Source: Aquimarina sp. U1-2 (GTDB taxonomy: Bacteria > Bacteroidota > Bacteroidia > Flavobacteriales > Flavobacteriaceae). From it: a stretch of DNA of 64,000 nucleotides. The stretch is from NCBI RefSeq assembly GCF_017897595.1, contig NZ_JAGKIK010000003.1, positions 124,001 to 188,000 of the forward strand, in the 5' to 3' direction. Both the position numbers and the translations under genes were made by a program. The notes under the pieces were generated by a model. The model ran no database searches and was not told where the DNA came from. It was given only the letters and a program-made list of their open reading frames with translations. Below, piece by piece: positions 48,007-57,174 of the stretch (position 1 is its first letter; each line of letters starts with the position of its first letter).

Positions 48007-49053
48007 ATGATCCTTATCGAAGTAAAATCTCTTCCTATCAAAGAGGTGATCACCAACATAGCCAAAGCATTTAAGACTACTTACCAACAAAGTTGTGGAG
48101 AATATTTTCTAGATCTTCCCGAACATATAGGAGAAGGAAACATTCGAGGAATAAATTTTGATGGGGGCATGGGAATCATTCAGTACGATTGCACCTTTGT
48201 TGAAGAAGTAGAGTTTCATTTTACTATTAACAAAGTACATCCGCTCAAGTTTCTATATTGTTTAGAAGGATATCTCAAACATCGTTTTGAAGGCTATGAT
48301 GATGAACATGAAATAACACAATATCAAGAAGCTATCGTGGCGAGTGATCTTTTTAATGGTCATATCCTGTGCTTTAAGCCCAACATTCGAACGGTTATTA
48401 ATAGCTTGGAAATTACCAGAAGGGAATTTCAAAAAAAAATTCAGTGCGAACTAGTTAGTATGAATGGTGAACTCCGAAGCCTTTTTAATGATATTGAAGC
48501 TAAAAATTTATTCTATCACGATGGTTTTTATAGTTTGAAATTGGCAGATCTATTTCGAGACATGCAAGCTTTTGAAGGAGGTGATTTCTTAAAAAAACTC
48601 TTTTTAGAGGGCAAAGCATATCAAATGCTGACTGAGCAGATCCTGCAATACGAAGATGATTTGAACGATGTATCTGGAAGAAATATTTTGAGAAGAACAG
48701 AGATAAAACAAATTGAATTAGCCGCAAAACTTATTCGAAAGAGAATTTCTAAATTAGATAACGTAGCAGAAATTGCATCAGAGGTAGGTCTTAATGCCAA
48801 CAAACTTCAGGAGGGCTTTCAAAATTTATATGGCACCTCTGTAAAACAATACATCAAACAGGTAAGACTTAACCTTATCAAGGATTTAGTTTTAAATACC
48901 GAATATTCTATGTCTGAAATTGTAGACCTGGCCGGTATCTCTAGCAAAAGCTATTTGGCCAAAATTTTTAGAGAAGAATACGGTACTGCACCATCAGACT
49001 ACCGCAGACATTTTATGGATTTATGGTTAAAGAAACACAATAGCAATTCTTAA
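48007..49053 (+). CDS. AraC-family transcriptional regulator, soluble
   Basis: 348 residues, no membrane part. An N-terminal domain of about 235 residues (GINFDGGMGIIQYDCTFVEE, then a cupin-like strand pattern) precedes an AraC-type helix-turn-helix (VAEIASEVGLNANKLQEGFQ and MSEIVDLAGISSKSYLAKIF, ending GTAPSDYRRHF). Ligand unknown. It stands alone; repeat family B copy 2 follows 58 bases after its stop. Confidence 0.88.
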   Translation: MILIEVKSLPIKEVITNIAKAFKTTYQQSCGEYFLDLPEHIGEGNIRGINFDGGMGIIQYDCTFVEEVEFHFTINKVHPLKFLYCLEGYLKHRFEGYDDEHEITQYQEAIVASDLFNGHILCFKPNIRTVINSLEITRREFQKKIQCELVSMNGELRSLFNDIEAKNLFYHDGFYSLKLADLFRDMQAFEGGDFLKKLFLEGKAYQMLTEQILQYEDDLNDVSGRNILRRTEIKQIELAAKLIRKRISKLDNVAEIASEVGLNANKLQEGFQNLYGTSVKQYIKQVRLNLIKDLVLNTEYSMSEIVDLAGISSKSYLAKIFREEYGTAPSDYRRHFMDLWLKKHNSNS

Positions 49054-49111
49054 AAATTTTAAACAATCAAGAAAATTCCCTCGAAAATCATTATTTCGAA
49101 ATTGATTGTCT

Positions 49112-49252
49112 GTTATTATACCTAAAATTTAACTGAGAAGTCATCCTGAATTCATTTCAGGATCTCATTAAGTTTATTTTCAGTAAATTGAGATGAGAAG
49201 CTGAAACGAGTTCAGCTTGACACAAACCGTTTAGGTTAAATTACAGATATTC
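49112..49252 (+). repeat. Repeat family B, copy 2
   Basis: Same length as 3461-3601 and nearly identical in sequence, including both stem-loops. Its right end reaches into the stop codon (49253-49251) of the convergent regulator gene. Confidence 0.85.
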
Positions 49253-50738
49253 ATAATTTCGAATATCGTTTTACCATATCCTCGACCAAACTAGCTGTTT
49301 TTTTATACTTTTCTTTTGCCAATAACCGTTTGGGTGGAGCCATTCTAACCTCACAATCCTCTAGTGAACAGGACTCGCAAGTGACACCCACCTTCACCTT
49401 CGGAATTTTGGTATCATGAACAAATTCAATCTTCTTTTCTAAAGCGGGCGAGATCAAAAACCCTATTCCTATACTGCGATAATATGAAGTTTTAAACGGG
49501 TCTCTTGTTGCAGAGGTAAATACCAAATACTGCTGGTCGGTATCTGCATAATCAGATATCTGGATATTAAAAGCGTAATCAAGGTCTTTATTTGCTGCTC
49601 GTTGTAATGTTTTTATAGCCATCCATCGTCTACAATAATGCTCATTAATTTCGTTGGCGTGAGGCTGCTGCTGGTGGGTGATATGCAATTCTTTCACCAG
49701 ATTAAACTTGTTGACCCCCAGTTTATGAGTAAATCGTAAAAAAAATACATTTTGCATTCCAAAATCCTTTGGCAATATATTCGTAAGTCTCTGGTAAAAC
49801 GATTCGGGTGATGCATTATACATTTTCATGATGCGATGAAACGTTTTCTCAGAAAATTGTGAGGTGGTAAATAGCTTTTTAAGATGATCTTTTAAGTGAT
49901 TTCTAGGGATGATCAAAGCTCCGGCAAAATAAGAGGCGTAGAAATTATGCAGTACCTCTTCAAAATTATCATAACGTATCCATGAAAATGTGTAAGGTCT
50001 TTCTGTTATTTGTAGATATAGATACCCTAACTCTTTGGCATAAATGAATGTTCTTTGCGCTTCATCTACCCGATCTGATAGCAATAACGTTTTAGATGAA
50101 GGAATAAATACGCTGCGTAAATTATCTAACTCTTCTTCATTTGGAATGCCTGATTTATTAATGGTATACCCATACTCTTCTTCTAAAATTTCTTCGAGTT
50201 CTGCTGAAGTAATCTTACCATTAAGATCCAATTGATAGGTATTAGTAAACTTAATTACCTTGTCCTCTAATTCTTTGAAAAAATTATTATGCGCCTCTTG
50301 GTATGATCGCAAAGATGCCAGGTAAAATCCCTCGCGACTCATATTATAATGCTGCGCAATTTCAATAATCGTACTAATAAAGGCATTAACTTTGGAAGGA
50401 GCATTCGCGATAATATCGATAAGATCACTTTGTTGTATTCCAAATAGTTCTAAAGGGATTTCATCCAGGATACCTGATTGCAAAATCTCACCAATCGGCG
50501 CTAAATTTTTATCTAATTTCAAAGACACTAGATGATCATAAGGCACCTCTAATGTTTCTGCCAGTTTGATAATTTTATCTGTTTTAGGGTATTTTTTACC
50601 TTTTTCAATTTCGTTCAAATACGACTTCGACAGTCCGCTTAACTTGGATAAACCAAAAAGTGACAAATCTCTTTCTGTTCGTATCTGTTTGATTTTCAAA
50701 CCAAAAATAAGCCTGATATATTCTTCTGCTATTGCCAT
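49251..50738 (-). CDS. XRE-type regulator, ScfR/RamB-like (short-chain fatty acyl regulator)
   Basis: 495 residues. XRE helix-turn-helix at the N-terminus (LSLFGLSKLSGLSKSYLNEI), a middle domain related to IrrE/ImmA peptidases, and a C-terminal Cys cluster (CESCSLEDCEVRMAPP) as in the short-chain fatty acyl regulators ScfR and RamB. The zinc-protease motif HExxH is lost: the site reads AKELGY, so it is presumably a sensor only. RamB-type proteins control acetate and glyoxylate genes; this one is divergent from aceA, which fits that role. A palindrome lies in the shared promoter region. Confidence 0.85.
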   Translation of the reverse strand: MAIAEEYIRLIFGLKIKQIRTERDLSLFGLSKLSGLSKSYLNEIEKGKKYPKTDKIIKLAETLEVPYDHLVSLKLDKNLAPIGEILQSGILDEIPLELFGIQQSDLIDIIANAPSKVNAFISTIIEIAQHYNMSREGFYLASLRSYQEAHNNFFKELEDKVIKFTNTYQLDLNGKITSAELEEILEEEYGYTINKSGIPNEEELDNLRSVFIPSSKTLLLSDRVDEAQRTFIYAKELGYLYLQITERPYTFSWIRYDNFEEVLHNFYASYFAGALIIPRNHLKDHLKKLFTTSQFSEKTFHRIMKMYNASPESFYQRLTNILPKDFGMQNVFFLRFTHKLGVNKFNLVKELHITHQQQPHANEINEHYCRRWMAIKTLQRAANKDLDYAFNIQISDYADTDQQYLVFTSATRDPFKTSYYRSIGIGFLISPALEKKIEFVHDTKIPKVKVGVTCESCSLEDCEVRMAPPKRLLAKEKYKKTASLVEDMVKRYSKL

Positions 50739-50777
50739 AAAGTCAAAAATAGTGATTTATGCGTAAACCAAAAAAAA

Positions 50778-50809
50778 AGTAAAAAATTCACTTTTAGCGA
50801 ACGTTCGCT
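50778..50809. promoter_or_regulatory. Operator candidates between regulator and aceA
   Basis: Two inverted repeats lie side by side: AAAAGT-N9-ACTTTT (50775-50795 region) and the perfect 14-base palindrome AGCGAACGTTCGCT (50796-50809). They lie about 45-60 bases from the regulator start and 87 from the aceA start, a suitable place to control both directions. Confidence 0.6.
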
Positions 50810-50895
50810 TGTTTTATAAAAAACTTTTTTTTAATATTGTTCACTCAAACCATAAGGGTTGATAGAATTATTTAGTAATATTTAAAAATTAGATT

Positions 50896-52506
50896 ATGGC
50901 TACGTATCATTCAGTACTAGAAACCGTACGAGACTTAAAGGCTAAACATGGAGATCAATGGGCAACCATCACTCCGAAAAATGCGGCACGTGTCTTTGCA
51001 CAAAACAGATTTAAGACAGGGCTTGATATTGCCAAGTATACTGCAGCTATTATGCGAAAAGACATGGCTGCATACGATGCAGACAGCTCTCAATACACAC
51101 AATCGCTTGGTTGCTGGCACGGTTTTGTTGCGCAACAAAAGATGATTGCCGTAAAAAAACACAAAGGTGCTACAAACAAGACGTATTTATATCTATCAGG
51201 CTGGATGGTAGCAGCACTACGCTCTGAATTTGGCCCCTTGCCCGATCAATCGATGCATGAAAAAACTGCTGTTCCTAAATTAATTGAAGAAATATACACG
51301 TTTTTGAGACAGGCTGATGCTATTGAACTTAATGACCTTTTTCGTCGTTTGGATGCCGGTGAAGATGTGCAAGCTGAGATTGATAATTTTGAAACCCACG
51401 TTGTTCCTATCATTGCAGATATCGACGCTGGTTTTGGCAATGAAGAAGCTACATATCTTCTTGCAAAAAAAATGATCGAGGCCGGTGCATGTGCGCTTCA
51501 AATTGAAAACCAAGTTTCAGATGCCAAACAATGTGGTCATCAGGATGGTAAAGTAACGGTTCCGCATGAAGATTTTATCGCGAAGTTAAATGCGCTTCGG
51601 TATGCTTTTTTAGAATTAGGTGTAGAAGAAGGTGTTATCGTAGCCAGAACTGATTCTGAGGGTGCCGGTTTAACGCAAAAACTTCCGGTATCTCGAGAAA
51701 AAGGAGATTTAGCTTCACAATACATGGATTTTATTGAAGCTGAAGAAGTAACGCTAGAAGAAACAAACGAAAACGATGTGTTATTTAAACGAAACGATCA
51801 ACTTGTTCGACCGATACGACTTCATAATGGTTTGTATAAATTTAAAGAAGGATCGAATATCGATCGCGTGGTACTGGATTGTATCACGAGCTTGCAACAC
51901 GGGGCAGATTTATTATGGATAGAGACTCCCACACCCAATGTAAAACAAATTGCGCATATGGTGAATCGCGTAAAAGAAAAGGTTCCCAATGCTAAATTGG
52001 TATACAATAATTCTCCATCGTTTAATTGGACCATCAACTTTCGTCAACAAGCATATGACCTTATGAAAGCTGCGGGAGAAGATATTTCATCTTATAATCG
52101 AGCCGAACTTATGGATGAAAAGTACGACCATACAGCGCTTTCTCATCGGGCAGACGAGATGATTAGAACATTTCAGCGAGAAGCTTCGCTCAAAGCAGGG
52201 GTGTTTCATCATTTAATTACACTACCTACCTATCATACCACAGCGCTGCATATGAATGATTTGGTAGAAGGCTATTTTGGAGACATGGGCATGCTCGCTT
52301 ATGTAGATGCTGTACAACGCCAAGAGATTAGAAAAGGAGTTGCTTGCGTTAAACACCAACGAATGGCAGGTTCAGATTTAGGCGATGACCATAAGACCTT
52401 TTTTGCAGGCGATCAAGCTTTAAAAGCAGGAGGCACAAAGAACACCAGTAACCAATTTGACACTGTTAAAAGTGAGAAAAATTTAGAATTAGTTCTTGAC
52501 AAATAG
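50896..52506 (+). CDS. aceA: Isocitrate lyase
   Basis: 536 residues, the longer isocitrate lyase form. Conserved features: metal-binding PIIADIDAGFG, the catalytic cysteine box DAKQCGHQDGKV (KQCGH in place of KKCGH), and the C-terminal TLPTYHTTALHMND segment. It splits isocitrate into glyoxylate and succinate, first step of the glyoxylate shunt. Followed 178 bases downstream by malate synthase, so the two make a complete shunt. Confidence 0.97.
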   Translation: MATYHSVLETVRDLKAKHGDQWATITPKNAARVFAQNRFKTGLDIAKYTAAIMRKDMAAYDADSSQYTQSLGCWHGFVAQQKMIAVKKHKGATNKTYLYLSGWMVAALRSEFGPLPDQSMHEKTAVPKLIEEIYTFLRQADAIELNDLFRRLDAGEDVQAEIDNFETHVVPIIADIDAGFGNEEATYLLAKKMIEAGACALQIENQVSDAKQCGHQDGKVTVPHEDFIAKLNALRYAFLELGVEEGVIVARTDSEGAGLTQKLPVSREKGDLASQYMDFIEAEEVTLEETNENDVLFKRNDQLVRPIRLHNGLYKFKEGSNIDRVVLDCITSLQHGADLLWIETPTPNVKQIAHMVNRVKEKVPNAKLVYNNSPSFNWTINFRQQAYDLMKAAGEDISSYNRAELMDEKYDHTALSHRADEMIRTFQREASLKAGVFHHLITLPTYHTTALHMNDLVEGYFGDMGMLAYVDAVQRQEIRKGVACVKHQRMAGSDLGDDHKTFFAGDQALKAGGTKNTSNQFDTVKSEKNLELVLDK

Positions 52507-52593
52507 GTAGTTTCTTAAAAAAGTAATTGTATGAGGGAATTCTATTATAGAAAACCCTCTTCTTTAGCTTTTCAAATGAAACGAACTAATACT

Positions 52594-52665
52594 AAATTTT
52601 AAAATTTCTTCACCAAAGAGAATATTTAAAATTCTTAATGTGGGAGCATAGCGGTTCCCTAACAG
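52594..52665 (+). repeat. Repeat family C, copy 2
   Basis: TAAATTTTAAAATTTCTTCA followed by TTTAAAATTCTTAATGTGGG and AGCATAGCGG aligns with the minus strand of 29841-29917. It occupies most of the aceA-aceB interval and may carry a transcript-processing or regulatory role; non-coding. Confidence 0.65.
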
Positions 52666-52684
52666 GCACTTAAAAAATTAAACT

Positions 52685-54283
52685 ATGGAAACTCAAACAA
52701 ACCTTAGTCAAAAAATCAGCTTCGCTAAAGAAGTGAAAAATTACTATCCTGATATACTAACCGATGGTGCACTCACTTTTTTAGAAGTACTGCAAGAACG
52801 ATTTAATAATCGACGCCTGGAGCTTTTAAAAAATCGAGAACACCAACAACAGCTGTTCGACCTGGGAACTCATCCTTCGTTTCCAGAAAATACCAAAGAA
52901 ATTCGAAATAGCGAATGGTCTGCTGCTCCGATTCCAGATGATTTACAAGACAGAAGAGTCGAGATCACAGGTCCGGTAGATCGAAAAATGGTAATTAATG
53001 CTTTGAACTCGGGAGCCAAAACATTTATGGCAGATTTTGAAGATAGTAATGCCCCGCTATGGGAGAACTGTGTTCAAGGACAAAAAAACCTGAAAGATGC
53101 TGTACATAAGACTATTTCTTTTTATAATTCTAAAAAAGACAAAACATATGAGCTCAAAGAAAAAACTGCTACTTTACTGGTGCGCCCCAGAGGATTGCAT
53201 CTTAATGAAAAGCATCTTTTAAGCAATGGTCAAGAAATGAGCGCTTCCTTATTTGATTTTGCATTGTATGTATTTCATAATAATCAGCAATTAATTGAGA
53301 ATGGAACGGGAGCTTATTATTACCTTCCAAAACTAGAGCATTTTACCGAAGCTATATGGTGGAATGATGTTATTGACTTTTCTGAGGATTATCTTGGCAT
53401 CGAACATGGAAGTATTAAAGTAACCGTTTTGGTGGAAACTATAACCGCTAGTTTTCAGTTAGACGAAATCATATATGCACTAAAAGATCATATCGTAGGG
53501 CTTAACTGCGGACGATGGGATTATATTTTCAGTTATATCAAAAAATTAAGAAATCATACGGGCTTTGTTGTTCCCGATCGCGCCCAAGTTACCATGACAA
53601 GTCCGTTTATGGATGCATACAGCAAACTGGTGATCCAGCGATGCCATAAAAGAAATATTCTTGCCATTGGTGGTATGGCTGCTCAAATCCCTATTAAGAA
53701 TGATGAAGAGCGTAATGCCGCAGCATTTGCTAAAGTAAAAGCTGATAAAGAGCGTGAGGTAAAAAATGGTCACGATGGCACGTGGGTAGCTCATCCGGAT
53801 CTGGTACCACTAGCCATGCAGATTTTTGATCAACATATGCCTAATGCAAATCAAATGGACGTTAAGCGTAATGATATTGAAGTTACTGAAGAAGATTTGC
53901 TCGCAATTCCTAAAGGAACTATAACACAAAAAGGAATTCAGGAAAACATGAATGTTGGTATTCATTACATTGCTAACTGGCTTAAGGGAAATGGCGCTGT
54001 AGCCTTGTATCATCTTATGGAAGATGCTGCTACCGCCGAAATTAGCCGAACGCAATTGTGGCAATGGTTGCATAATGAAGTAACTCTAAACGACGGACGA
54101 ACATTAGATCATCAGCTTTTTGAAGGGTTATTTGAAAATGAGCTTTCGATTATTGAAAAACAGGTAGGTGCACAGCTTTTTCAGACTGAACATTACCAAA
54201 ATGCCATTTCAATTTTTAAATCGTTAGTGACTACCAAAGAATTTGAGGAGTTTCTCACATTAAAGGCGTATAACTATTTATAA
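52685..54283 (+). CDS. aceB: Malate synthase A
   Basis: 532 residues, the usual size of malate synthase A. The family signature GLNCGRWDYIFSYIKKLR is intact near residue 272; the catalytic Asp region (EDAATAEISRTQLWQW) and the metal-binding MADFEDSNAPLW are present. It condenses glyoxylate with acetyl-CoA to malate. Presumably co-regulated with aceA. Confidence 0.97.
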   Translation: METQTNLSQKISFAKEVKNYYPDILTDGALTFLEVLQERFNNRRLELLKNREHQQQLFDLGTHPSFPENTKEIRNSEWSAAPIPDDLQDRRVEITGPVDRKMVINALNSGAKTFMADFEDSNAPLWENCVQGQKNLKDAVHKTISFYNSKKDKTYELKEKTATLLVRPRGLHLNEKHLLSNGQEMSASLFDFALYVFHNNQQLIENGTGAYYYLPKLEHFTEAIWWNDVIDFSEDYLGIEHGSIKVTVLVETITASFQLDEIIYALKDHIVGLNCGRWDYIFSYIKKLRNHTGFVVPDRAQVTMTSPFMDAYSKLVIQRCHKRNILAIGGMAAQIPIKNDEERNAAAFAKVKADKEREVKNGHDGTWVAHPDLVPLAMQIFDQHMPNANQMDVKRNDIEVTEEDLLAIPKGTITQKGIQENMNVGIHYIANWLKGNGAVALYHLMEDAATAEISRTQLWQWLHNEVTLNDGRTLDHQLFEGLFENELSIIEKQVGAQLFQTEHYQNAISIFKSLVTTKEFEEFLTLKAYNYL

Positions 54284-54306
54284 TAAGAAGAACTGATTAT
54301 TGAGTA

Positions 54307-54352
54307 TTTTCAACCCTCATAACGAAATTCTAATGCATAAACCGGGTTTAAA
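54307..54352 (+). repeat. Repeat family A, right-end fragment
   Basis: CTCATAACGAAATTCTAATG followed by CATAAACCGGGTTTAAA equals the right terminus of the long family A copies. The left part is absent. Confidence 0.7.
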
Positions 54353-54354
54353 TT

Positions 54355-54490
54355 AGCGTCATCCTGAATTTATTTCAGGATCTCATCAACTTTATGCTGG
54401 TTGGTTAGACTAAGAAGCTGAAACGGGTTTGTGCTAAACTCGTTTCAGTATTCAACCTGACACTGACCATTCGAGTGATTTTACGGAAAT
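54355..54490 (+). repeat. Repeat family B, copy 3 (diverged)
   Basis: Starts TCATCCTGAATTTATTTCAG, keeps the first stem-loop and AAGCTGAAACG, but the second half differs and has an extra ACTCGTTTCAG arm. It directly follows the family A fragment. Confidence 0.65.
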
Positions 54491-54606
54491 TCAAAAAAAA
54501 GTATATTAAAAATACCCTCAACAAGCGATAGTTCTTCAAATATTGTAATATAGAACACTATGAAAGGTAAGCAATTCTAATTTTTTCCGATGTTATAATT
54601 GTGCTT

Positions 54607-54640
54607 AAAATCGACATTCACAACTGTGTATGTCGATTTT
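54607..54640. terminator. Terminator between aceB and dipeptidase gene
   Basis: Stem AAAATCGACAT-T-CACA with TGTG-T-ATGTCGATTTT, 2-base loop and one T/T mismatch, followed by TATT. A-rich and T-rich flanks on both sides allow termination in both directions. Confidence 0.75.
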
Positions 54641-54687
54641 TATTGAAGTAAGAATCCTTCGAAATAGAAAAACGTACATTATCTCAT

Positions 54688-55452
54688 TCAATTACATTCC
54701 CAAGTAAAGTCTGAAATCTTATATTTTAAACTGTTTTTATAATTGTAGTGCCACCACTCTGTTCGTATCGTTCTAAAGCCATGTTTATTCATGGTTTCTT
54801 TAAGCAATTTGCGATGCTTTAATACATCTTCAGCATGGTTTCTATAGGCGTGGTGAGCCTCTTTTCCAAAATGATCAAAATCTGTTCCCATGTCTACTGT
54901 ACTACCATCCAATTTTACCAGGGTAATATCGACAGCTGCACCTTTATTGTGAATAGATCCACCTTTAGGATTTGCTACGTATCCAGGATTTGGATAAATT
55001 TTCCACATTTTTTTTTGAACACTATGGGGTCTATAACAATCAAAAAACTTGATTCTATACCCTTGTTTTATAAAATCCTGATTGGCTTCAATAAGTGCGT
55101 CTGCCACTTCATCTCGAACATAGCATTTTGCACATGCGTATACTTTTTCTTTAAGAAAATTATTTTTGGTCGCATATCTCATATCCAACACAAAATCGTT
55201 AGAGATACGCTCAATATTGATAAAATCATTAGTATCAGAAGCATCTTCAATAGTACTAGTGTCCCCGTATAACAATTCTATAGAATCTTTTTTATGATGT
55301 AGGCTTTGCTCGACTTTTTCCCCTCGTAACCGTAATGCTTTGGATTTTTCTATAAGAGCTGCTGTTCGACTTTCAGAAAAGTCCTCGACAACCGTAATAC
55401 AAGAAAAAAAAGGTGCTAAAAAAATGGCTATTACTAACGTTCTAATCATCAT
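54688..55452 (-). CDS. D-alanyl-D-alanine dipeptidase, VanX/DdpX family (lipoprotein)
   Basis: 254 residues with a lipoprotein signal (lipobox FFSC, Cys18). The M15D dipeptidase domain starts at about 75: VLDMRYATKNNF, FFDCYRPHSVQKKMW, the zinc motif GGSIHNKGAAVDITLV and the catalytic EWWHYNYK. It cleaves D-Ala-D-Ala outside the cytoplasm. In a Gram-negative without a vancomycin cluster this suggests use of peptidoglycan fragments rather than resistance. An extra N-terminal charged helix (about 25-70) is unusual. Confidence 0.9.
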   Translation of the reverse strand: MMIRTLVIAIFLAPFFSCITVVEDFSESRTAALIEKSKALRLRGEKVEQSLHHKKDSIELLYGDTSTIEDASDTNDFINIERISNDFVLDMRYATKNNFLKEKVYACAKCYVRDEVADALIEANQDFIKQGYRIKFFDCYRPHSVQKKMWKIYPNPGYVANPKGGSIHNKGAAVDITLVKLDGSTVDMGTDFDHFGKEAHHAYRNHAEDVLKHRKLLKETMNKHGFRTIRTEWWHYNYKNSLKYKISDFTWECN

Positions 55453-55968
55453 AGTTTTTTGTTTTATCCCTACCGCTACACTATTTAACCCGGATTATGC
55501 ATTATAAAATCGATTATGGGTTAAGTACCAAAAACAACGCTCCCTCAATAATCACAGTGCTATATATTTGTTTTGTATACTGCAATTATGACGTATTGGA
55601 CACAATTTCGATTTATATGCTTACTACCAGCACAATTACCATCAAAAAATATGTAGAAATATCATTTTCATGCTATTTGTTATGGTCATGTACTGTATTA
55701 ATCATAAACCCGCTATGCGTTTTGACTTTTTTATTCAAAATTCGTCAATTCTAGTGATTTTTCTCTACGTCATCTCGAGCGGAGTCGAGAGGTTATTACC
55801 AAAAATCACTCGAATCGATACTTTTCTTTACTATTTCTTTCAGAATGCACAACGAGTTAAATATAAGTAATTTTTTATTTGTACCGCCAAAAGGTAGTAT
55901 ACTCACGAGGTATGCTTAAAATTGAAAAATTGTTTCAACGCATGCCTTGAGAGCTTGCTCGAAGTAGT
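55453..55968. other. Gene-free stretch with repeat remnants
   Basis: No convincing gene; an 85-codon plus-strand frame here has no signal or motif and overlaps repeat sequence. It contains family A left-end remnants (AACCCGGATTATGCATTATA at 55487, AAACCCGCTATGCG at 55706) and a REP-like hairpin at 55771-55795. Confidence 0.55.
55771..55795 (+). repeat. REP-like hairpin
   Basis: GTCATCTCGAGCGGAGTCGA followed by GAGGT: TCTCGA pairs with TCGAGA around GCGGAG. Its GTCATC start echoes family B. Single copy in this window; the form is reminiscent of dispersed REP elements. Confidence 0.5.
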
Positions 55969-56502
55969 TTACTGAATCGTTTGCTTCACACTTCCGCATT
56001 TTAGCATTTTACTGCCAAAGTATGGATTTCTAACCTCTTCAGAATCAGACAACCAATATCCACCAGATCCCTCTAAAGCCATAGGACAATACTGCTTATA
56101 CACTGCTCCCGATATGATTTGGGCATTTGTTATGATACGGGTTACCTCATTGGTAATGGTAACAAAAAAATCGCGCTGTTTTTGGATATCTTTTGTTAAA
56201 GAAATAAGTTTTAAAGTCGCTTTTAACTGTTTATGCTCTTCAGAATCTTGTAAAATAGCTTCAAACTTTTTAGACAAATTTCTTACCTCAACCAGATCCG
56301 CATTTACTAAGCCTGCTTTTATAGCAAGATAATTTTCATAAATTGCCTGAACATTTTCTTCAGAAAATTTCACTTCGGTTCGTGATTCGGTCTGATTAAG
56401 ATCACCGGTTTCACTTATTGTTTTTTCAGATTTACTATCTTTTTTACAAGAAAGCGCAGTGATCAAAAGGAATAGCATTACTAGTATCCTGGATTTCTTC
56501 AT
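55969..56502 (-). CDS. DUF3347-type lipoprotein
   Basis: 177 residues with a lipoprotein signal (ITALSCKK, Cys19). A helical core (VQAIYENYLAIKAGLVNADL) and the C-terminal block YKQYCPMALEGSGGYWLSDS with RNPYFGSKMLKCG match DUF3347, a domain found alone or attached to CusB-type metal-efflux adaptors. The Cys, Met and His-poor pattern (CPMA, KMLKCG) suggests copper or another soft metal. No metal genes are beside it. Confidence 0.8.
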   Translation of the reverse strand: MKKSRILVMLFLLITALSCKKDSKSEKTISETGDLNQTESRTEVKFSEENVQAIYENYLAIKAGLVNADLVEVRNLSKKFEAILQDSEEHKQLKATLKLISLTKDIQKQRDFFVTITNEVTRIITNAQIISGAVYKQYCPMALEGSGGYWLSDSEEVRNPYFGSKMLKCGSVKQTIQ

Positions 56503-56680
56503 CGTATACGTATTTAGGATTCAATGTCATTAGTGTACAAATTTACGCTATTCGTCGACTGAATTCGTATGAACTGATTTGAACTTTTCTAATTTCTTGA
56601 GTTTTTTAACAAAACAATACCATCGTAGTTTCCCTTTGTTTATAAATATTTTAAATATTTTTGTTTGAAATTTATTAGAA

Positions 56681-57136
56681 ATGCTATTAGAAGAATTGAA
56701 ACCCGAAGTTACTGCTATTGTACAACATCAGGAAACCGATGTTACCGAAAGACTTCAACACATTTGCGAACTTTTGAAAGAACGTGTTTCGTATTATGAT
56801 TGGGTTGGGTTTTACTTTAAAAATGGGGATAAGGAAGAATTAAAATTACGCTCGTATGCCGGATTAAAAACAGACCATGACATCATTCCTTTCGGAAAAG
56901 GCATATGTGGACAAGTAGCCGTATCTAATGAAAATTTTGTGGTTCCAGACGTTCAGGCACAAGACAATTATATCTCCTGTAATATTCATGTTAAATCAGA
57001 GATCGTAATTCCGCTTTTTAAAGATGGTGAAAATATTGGTCAAATTGATATTGATTCTAACAGTACTGATCCTTTTACGGAAGACGATGAGCGATTTTTG
57101 GAATTTGTAAATGGTGAAGTTGCTAAAATCCTCTAA
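56681..57136 (+). CDS. GAF-domain protein, probable free methionine-(R)-sulfoxide reductase
   Basis: 151 residues, a single GAF domain (YDWVGFYFKNGDKEELKLRS). Two cysteines in GKGICGQVA and NYISCNIHVKSEIVIPL occupy the places of the catalytic and resolving cysteines of fRMsr enzymes (E. coli YebR/MsrC), which reduce free methionine-R-sulfoxide. The third Cys of the E. coli enzyme is not evident. It begins 178 bases from the divergent DUF3347 gene and 38 bases before galE on the same strand. Confidence 0.8.
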   Translation: MLLEELKPEVTAIVQHQETDVTERLQHICELLKERVSYYDWVGFYFKNGDKEELKLRSYAGLKTDHDIIPFGKGICGQVAVSNENFVVPDVQAQDNYISCNIHVKSEIVIPLFKDGENIGQIDIDSNSTDPFTEDDERFLEFVNGEVAKIL

Positions 57137-57174
57137 TTATTTCTATAAATTCACAACATTTAACTACGCTATAT

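Larger units (their letters stand above)
54284..54687. other. Gene-free stretch with repeats and terminator
   Basis: Between the convergent aceB and dipeptidase genes. Holds a family A right end, a diverged family B copy directly after it, and a terminator at 54607-54640. No coding potential. Confidence 0.65.

Noticed and set aside
55497..55754. 85-codon plus-strand frame after the dipeptidase gene
   Set aside because: No recognisable motif, overlaps family A remnants, and composition looks non-coding.
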